This document shows, in pieces, positions 57,954-64,000 of a stretch of DNA of 64,000 nt. Each line of letters opens with the position of its first letter. Within the stretch, counting starts at the first letter, position 1. Origin of the DNA: Planococcus citri (taxonomy: Eukaryota; Arthropoda; Insecta; Hemiptera; Pseudococcidae). Location of the stretch: positions 39,606,559 to 39,670,558 of the forward strand of contig NC_088680.1 of assembly GCF_950023065.1 (NCBI RefSeq), in the 5' to 3' direction. The position numbers and the translations under genes were made by a program. The notes below the pieces were generated by a model that worked only from the letters and a program-made list of their open reading frames with translations, ran no database searches and was not told the origin of the DNA.

Positions 57954-60900
57954 CTACAAGTTTTCATGCCACTCATCATCGTTATCACCGTATCTTTGAA
58001 ATTTACCTTCAACGAACCACTTCAATAAATAGAATAAATCTTCCGAATTCGTTGCTCCCACAGAATGTCCTGCATTTCTTACCATTACATGAGTTAAATT
58101 TTGATAATTTCTATAATATCCTTTTGGGCACGAATTTCTGTCTTTTGTGGGACACCACTTCACCATTCCAGTCATGAAAAATTCATCAACCGACTCCCAT
58201 TCCAATTCGGATAATGCCTTTGATGTCAGCATGTAGGGTGCCATCAAATCAAACTGACCATTGTAATACAGTATCTGGACACAAATAAATGAGATACAGG
58301 ATTATTGATTAATTTTTTTCAAGCTTGAGGAAGCAACATTTATGTATAAGTATGTAGGATGAGTGAATAGGTATTTACTTTGTAGTGAGATAATAATCCA
58401 GGTATGAGTAGGTTATCCATTGGAGGCATAATTTCTTCGGTTAGCACATCAGACTTTATTTCAAAATTCATTTTATCGAGGCAAATCATCTTCTTAAATT
58501 GTGCAGATCTTACTACATTTTGCATATCACTATATGGATCGTCCCTCAAGAACCTCACGTCTTTGTAGATTTCATATCCAGCTTCAGAAATAAGACAATA
58601 CACATGAAAATTCAAAAAGTCAATGGCATCACGGTATTTGCCAGCTCGTATAAGTTCTTGGGCATGGTACTGGTTTGGTATCATATTTTTGTGGTTTACT
58701 TCATCAATGATGCCATTTGCTAGAAGAAAATCACTGTGGAAAAAATGCAAGTGGGTAATTAATCACTTCAAAATTGAGACATGTCAGATATTTTATTGAT
58801 TAAAATTTCACTTTACTTGTAATTAACCATTGTAGTAGAATCCATATAAGGCCCACCAATTATTAAACCCTTGAGATTCATTCGTCTAGTGCAGAAACCA
58901 ATTTCATTTCTGGTATGGATAGTATGAGCAATCACAGGTATAAACTTGGCACCAGCGTAAGATCCAGCCAAATATAAATCATTGGGTAGCATCTCATACC
59001 ATATTCTGAAGAACTGGGATAATGCTTCATAAATGTTGTTGGCTATGTTGACATAGCTATGTGTAGAAGCTGAATTTTCATTAGCTGAGCTGAAACCACA
59101 TCCAACGCAATGATCTAAATACAACACACTGTACTCTTTGGTCCATGAAAATTGTCTCAACTTCATATTGACACCCTCCATTGTATGTTCTAGGTAATAC
59201 GGTCCATGTTCTTGGAATAATCCGTGCAGAGAACTATGACCTGGTTCTCCTTGAAGCCAAACAATCAAAGGGATATTCTTCCATTTACGATTGCAAAAGA
59301 ACCAGAAGAACAATCTCACATTATTTCGCTGATCAGTCTTGAAAAACCCTGCATAGCTGTGAAGATTTCCTAAAGATGAAAGGATCTTTGTGCGACGGCG
59401 ACTGGCTCTTGGCAGTTTTGGATCAACAATTAATTTGAGAGGGTTACAAGATGGTCTTGTTGAGGAATTTGGGTAGGTAGTGCTATGTATGGATGGGTAT
59501 GAATGTGATTTAGGTGATCCACAGACATGGATCTGGGATTTGGTGACACTGAGTGGGTCATATGTTGTGGTTACAGATGATCTCAAGAAATACTGGCGTG
59601 AGGATTTGACAGTAGGAAATGCTGAACCAAGTGAGAAATCATTAGTAATTGAAGATGGTGTGTTGTAGGTGATTTCAGAACTTTCAGATGTGTTGGATCC
59701 TCTTAAGGCAAAATCATGAAGTGATTCAAGTTCACTGGATAAAGAAGGACTGGGTGTTAGTTGAAGTGGCTTGTAACTGGACGAGGGTTTACTCTTGGAA
59801 TATGTTGCTGAAGTGCTGGATTTTGGGAAGGCATCCTTTATGTTTGGAGGAAGTACATGAATTTCTTGAAGGAAACCTCTGATTGTTTCTTTAGCTTTAA
59901 TTGTATCATTCACCCGGAAGTTATTTTCAAGAGATGTAAGATGATTTCCATCTTTGATTGTGTCATTAAGATGATTTATATCTGTGATTGTGTAATTCAT
60001 CCCAAGAATAGTTTCATCCAATGTCAGATTATTTTTTCCAACAGAATCAGAGTTAGACTGGAATTCTGATGAAAATTCGTCAATCATTTGAATCTGTGAA
60101 TGAGGCACGCTGATGAGAGAAGAGCTTGAATTCTGAGTGGTCTCATCATTTTTTCTAAATGAGCATTTTACACAGGGACGATTGAAAATGACTTTGGTTG
60201 CCATTATAGGAGACATAATGTCATAATCACTGCCAAAGTTAGGACTTACTACTTCAGTGCCTTCATTTCCATCATTACTTCCATCTATCCCAGATGTCTC
60301 TAAGGAATCCAATGCATTTAATTCCAGATCACCATAATTAAGATCAGGTCCCATGGGAGTATTTGAATTCATAATGAATCCTTTTGTATTCAAAACTGAT
60401 GGCAGTTCAGTTGAACTTTGGTCTGTCCAATTTGAAGATATCATGCTTAGTTCTGTTGCTGATGATGCAATCAATTCTGTGGTTTGTGCCTCAAGAAAGA
60501 ACATAGATGATGATGTGATGTTTTCATCTAGAAAACTGACATTCTCTAGATCAGTTGTAGGACTTGCCACTTTAGAAGGCGGGATATCATTTTCCATTGT
60601 GGTGCACAAAGCTGAAGAACATTCTTGATCCGAGTTTGATTGATCAGGTAAAGTAGTATCTATTGGTAGAATTTCTGTAATTGAAGATGAAGGTGTTGTG
60701 GATTCAGGTGCAGGTTCCTGACGGACACTGATAGATGTTGATGACCTTTCATCATCCATCAGCAATAGGTTCTGTTCTACTTCTGGTCTATTAAGAGATT
60801 CCAAATGGTCACAGAAGTCTCGCTTTATTTGAACTTGATCCTGTGAAGTCAACTGTGCACTCGTGTTAGATTCTTTGATTATATTGCAAATTTCCAGCTG

Positions 60901-61026
60901 CATTTCTTTGTCTAGCAAGTAAAAGTCACCAATAATCGAATTATTATCTTTTTTCATATTAATCGCACTGCTACGCGAACACAACATGCTTATTATTAAC
61001 GACACCCACAACACTTCCATTTTCAC
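57954..61026 (-). CDS. Serine carboxypeptidase-like protein (S10) with long Ser/Thr-rich insertion
   Basis: Three exons, 58817-61026, 58379-58733 and 57954-58274, join in frame to 961 residues, about twice the usual S10 length. A signal peptide covers about 1-22. Residues about 25-540 are Ser/Thr/Asn-rich with no recognised domain. The S10 domain starts near 545 (HSYAGFF), with PLIVWLQGEPG, the nucleophile Ser at about 689 in GSYAG, Asp at about 864 in YYNGQFD and His at about 925 in RNAGHSVG. The full triad is present, but GGPG reads GEPG, DNPVGTGFS reads DHCVGCGFS, and GESYAG lacks the Glu, so activity is uncertain. S10 enzymes remove C-terminal residues from peptides in lysosomes or secretions. 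Followed upstream by a second S10 gene in the same orientation, a likely tandem duplicate. Confidence 0.88.
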
Positions 61027-61542
61027 TCAATGTTCCTCTAAAGAGAGATAAACACTGAATGGATGATTTGCCAGAGTTCTTTTTTATTTATAAATGAAAA
61101 TTTTGTAAAGTATCCCCCCTTTTCTATTAGGTAAGCTTTCACCATATGGAAACAAATTCACTAAATAAATAGGCTTGTGACGAAATGTAATGTTTTGTTA
61201 ACCTAGAAAAAGGTGATAGGCATGGAAAAATAAAGCAGGTGCTGTGTGCATAACAACCTTGCTTTTCCTTACAAGGTAAGGTACCTAATTATGCAACTAA
61301 AAAATTTTGGTACATGGGTTTCAATGACTGCAAAAGTGAGAAGGTAGTGACTATTCATAATTTAGGTTGAAATTTGGTAAGTACATATAATATAAAAAAT
61401 GATAAGATAAGTATTTTTCATTTTCAAACTTTGAAATCAGCTTACTAAAAATGGCTCGTAAAAAATACTTACAAATAAAACAATGTCAGTCTATTTACAC
61501 TTATTATTTTACAGCATGATTTTTTAGAATATAAATTCAAGT
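61027..61542. other. Spacer between the two carboxypeptidase genes
   Basis: About 500 bp, AT-rich. It must hold the promoter of the complete S10 gene and the 3' end of the partial one. No specific motif is assigned. Confidence 0.5.
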
Positions 61543-64000
61543 TCACACATCCTTATCTGCTCTTTTAAAACGTTTAGGGTCACTACCATCATCATTAACA
61601 AACCTCTTCACCATCTCGAATAAATATTCCGGCTGTGAAGCACCAACCATATGTCCTGCATTTCGAATTAAAACATGAGTCAAACTGCGATATGTTTTCC
61701 AATACCCGACCAAGGTCCCATTCATCATCCAAGCATTGTGTCTGGATGAATAAAATCCAGTAACGCCTTTCCATCCCAAATAATCCAAAAAATTTGCTGT
61801 ATGTATGTAAGGCACAAGCATATCAAACTGACCAGTGTAGAAGAGCACCTGAAACAGAAATCGATACCTTTATTTAATGGCCATGATTTCAGCTTTGCAA
61901 AGTGGTATCTTTAAGGTTGTTCAAATTAAATTTCAAGTAGTTGAATTTGTAACATCAAAGATGCTGGAATTTTACTTGTGGTCTTTAATTAAAAGCATTA
62001 ACCTTCGCAGGTATCTTCTCGTCTTCTCAAATATCGCCGTTTGCGAGTGATTTAATTTGTTTGTCCACAGTTTTAAATTTCTTGCTTGATACCATCATAA
62101 ATATCTAGGTATGTACCTACCTTTTTCTTTTTTTTTTGAAAAAATGGTAGCTTTACCTATTAAGTAAAATGATCTCTCTTTGTTGGAGATTTTTCACTGT
62201 GTTTGTGCTGTTTGCTCTATTTGTAGTTGTTCACAGATCTCTTTTTAGGAGTTGAAATAGGTAACGAGACACGCGTTGTAAAGAGGGCGATAAACTCTTA
62301 AAACTGAAACGAAGCTTCTCGTTGTGATTCCTGGTGTAGTTTAGAGATAGCGTTAGAGTGTTGGAGAAGAGTTGATAGATGGGAATTGGATTGGAGGGTG
62401 GAAACAGAATTTGTAAACATTTTTCAATTATTGTATCTAGGTAGGTAGTTAGGAACCTATCTTTTTTTTGAGAAAATCTTTCAATGAAAACAATTTTGTG
62501 ATTTTTGACTGAAAATCTCTTTGAAAAAACAATCCTTAATGTTTGTTTCTCTTTGCCCTTTTCGTAAAGTTTTTAGTTTTTTTTGATGAATTTTTTTTTT
62601 GATTTTTGATGAAAAAATTAGATCAGTAAAAATTTTTAAGTGTCACAAAAATTTAAAAAAAAAGAAAAAAAGAGAACTGCAAAGACACAGGATTGTTAAA
62701 GCGTTAAATTTAGGACGTTTCATTTTTGAGATATTTTGAGATGACGAAGTAGAAATGTTCCATTTACATTAGATCGATTGTTCGTCATGAAGGAATTGAT
62801 TTTTATTCAATTACTTTTCATCATGAAATACGAGTATCAATTTTTGATAAAAACCAAGAGCCTGACGAAAAAAATAAAATTAAGGGAGAACTTTATCTCC
62901 TAGATAATGATTTGTATGATATAATGGAAATTTTATGCATTGGAATAAGTCATAATTCGAATATTTATACCTAGGTATTTTTTTCATTCTCCTACTTTTT
63001 GATCACAATTGATGTTTTATAATTCAAACTTGTCTGTTATCTTTTTGTTTCACCTGTCTATTAATAAAATTCTCATGGGCCTTCTTTTCGTCCAATTTTT
63101 CGTACTTTGCCCCTTTACTTTTCAATTGCGAAATTTTGATCAGGTTTGCAAGGTTTTAAAACTTGACTCGTCGATTCTTTTCAATTTTTCCAAAATATTT
63201 TCCTCATATCCCTCCCCCATCTGTATTCATCCATCAACCAATACAGTTTGAGGTACATTTCCCTTCGTGTGAAAACCGCTTAATTTTCTGAAAAACCACA
63301 GGCCACGTTTTTGAGTACACTTTAAATGCGACATATAATCAAACCAAAAACACGTTCGTATCAAATAAACGTACAAATGGTAAAATGGGGGAAAAAAGCG
63401 GGTTAATCGTTTTCGCGAGTAATTCTTTTTTTTTTTCATAAAAAGTCAATCAAATGCCGGCGTTTAACGGTCATTATTGTTTGAAACTATTCGCAAAGAC
63501 GCCGAAAAAGGCCAAAAATAGGCGGCTTTTACGATTTCGAATGTTTTTACGACACGATACTGTAGGATGAAATTTTAGTATAATTTTAACACCCTTTTTC
63601 GCGTGCAGCTTGCGAGTATATAGATAACTTATATAAATGTAGATGGAAATTTTCTAACAGGGGGTGAATTTTATTTCGAGTGAGAATGGCGTGTTTTAAT
63701 TCAAATTTGAACAAATTCTGAGTTGTAAATTTTTTTATAGCCAAGGTTGATGAAAAATAAATCACCTTGAGTTGGTTGTTTTAGAATTATGCAAAATGTA
63801 CAATCATCTCGATTTTTAATGTATTTTATGATGACATTATACTGCCAAGTGCATAGGCAAAGAATGAAGGTTTCCAGGCTATAGGTATGCGTCAATTGTT
63901 CAAGGTCATTAGAACGATAAATAAATAAGCAGTTATAATTACTCGAGTATAAAATTACCTTGTATTGATTCAAGACCTCTGCCAAGATCGAGATCGTCGG
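61543..64000 (-). CDS. Second serine carboxypeptidase-like (S10) gene, 3' part
   Basis: The last exon is 61543-61848 (101 residues plus stop). The preceding exon ends at 63959 with donor GTAATT and runs off the right edge (only 42 nt visible, ending in LNQYK). The intron is 2.1 kb. The join is in phase 0 at exactly the same point as in the neighbouring gene (HYK|ILYYNGQFD there, QYK|VLFYTGQFD here), so the two are paralogues. The last exon carries the catalytic Asp (GQFD) and His (RNAGHMVG) and ends in a charged tail. The Ser and any N-terminal insertion lie outside the window. Confidence 0.85.
61849..63958. other. Intron of the second carboxypeptidase gene
   Basis: 2.1 kb, AT-rich, with T-runs. 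I see no gene, RNA or bounded mobile element in it; short ORFs on both strands lack recognisable domains. Confidence 0.55.

Noticed and set aside
58499..60628. Plus-strand ORFs opposite the carboxypeptidase gene
   Set aside because: The minus frame has signal peptide, S10 motifs and in-phase splice junctions; the plus frames have none.

Overview
The window is nuclear DNA of an arthropod, most likely an insect. It is AT-rich, genes have many short introns with GT..AG borders, transposable elements of several classes are present, and a short TACCTA/TAGGTA word recurs throughout. A hemipteran (scale insect or mealybug) or a lepidopteran would fit, but the sequence alone does not decide. Almost all host genes lie on the minus strand.

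The main content is a head-to-tail array of five paralogous genes (A to E, left to right) encoding proteins with the fold signature of M13 metallopeptidases (neprilysin family). A runs off the left edge (1-4004). B (5777-12326), C (14766-24859), D (30885-37662) and E (49011-55819) are complete. I rebuilt each complete gene as 13 exons with matching intron phases and an unbroken reading frame (845, 814, 807 and 819 residues). Each encodes an N-terminal hydrophobic segment, a Pro/Thr-rich repetitive stalk, then the M13 ectodomain. In all four complete genes the zinc motif HExxH has been replaced and the third zinc ligand is also changed, so they look like conserved pseudoenzymes. An intact orphan first exon at 25934-26021 marks a sixth, mostly lost copy or an alternative start of C.

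Between D and E sits a complete, apparently young Ty3/gypsy-type endogenous retrovirus of the errantivirus kind (38685-46662). It has identical 169-bp LTRs, a 4-bp target duplication, intact gag, pol and env, and a textbook -1 frameshift signal at the gag/pol junction.

To the right are two serine carboxypeptidase-like (S10) genes on the minus strand. The first (57954-61026) is complete, with three exons, 961 residues and a roughly 500-residue Ser/Thr-rich insertion ahead of the catalytic domain. The second is partial (61543 to beyond 64000).

Introns and spacers carry many insertions whose borders can be read by comparing paralogues: a solo LTR, pogo-like, PIF/Harbinger-like and mariner-like non-autonomous elements, foldback elements, a dead LINE, a tRNA-derived SINE head, and a 2.6-kb element crowded with the palindrome GCTAGC that holds another TIR element. 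Several are present in one paralogue only and so post-date the duplications.
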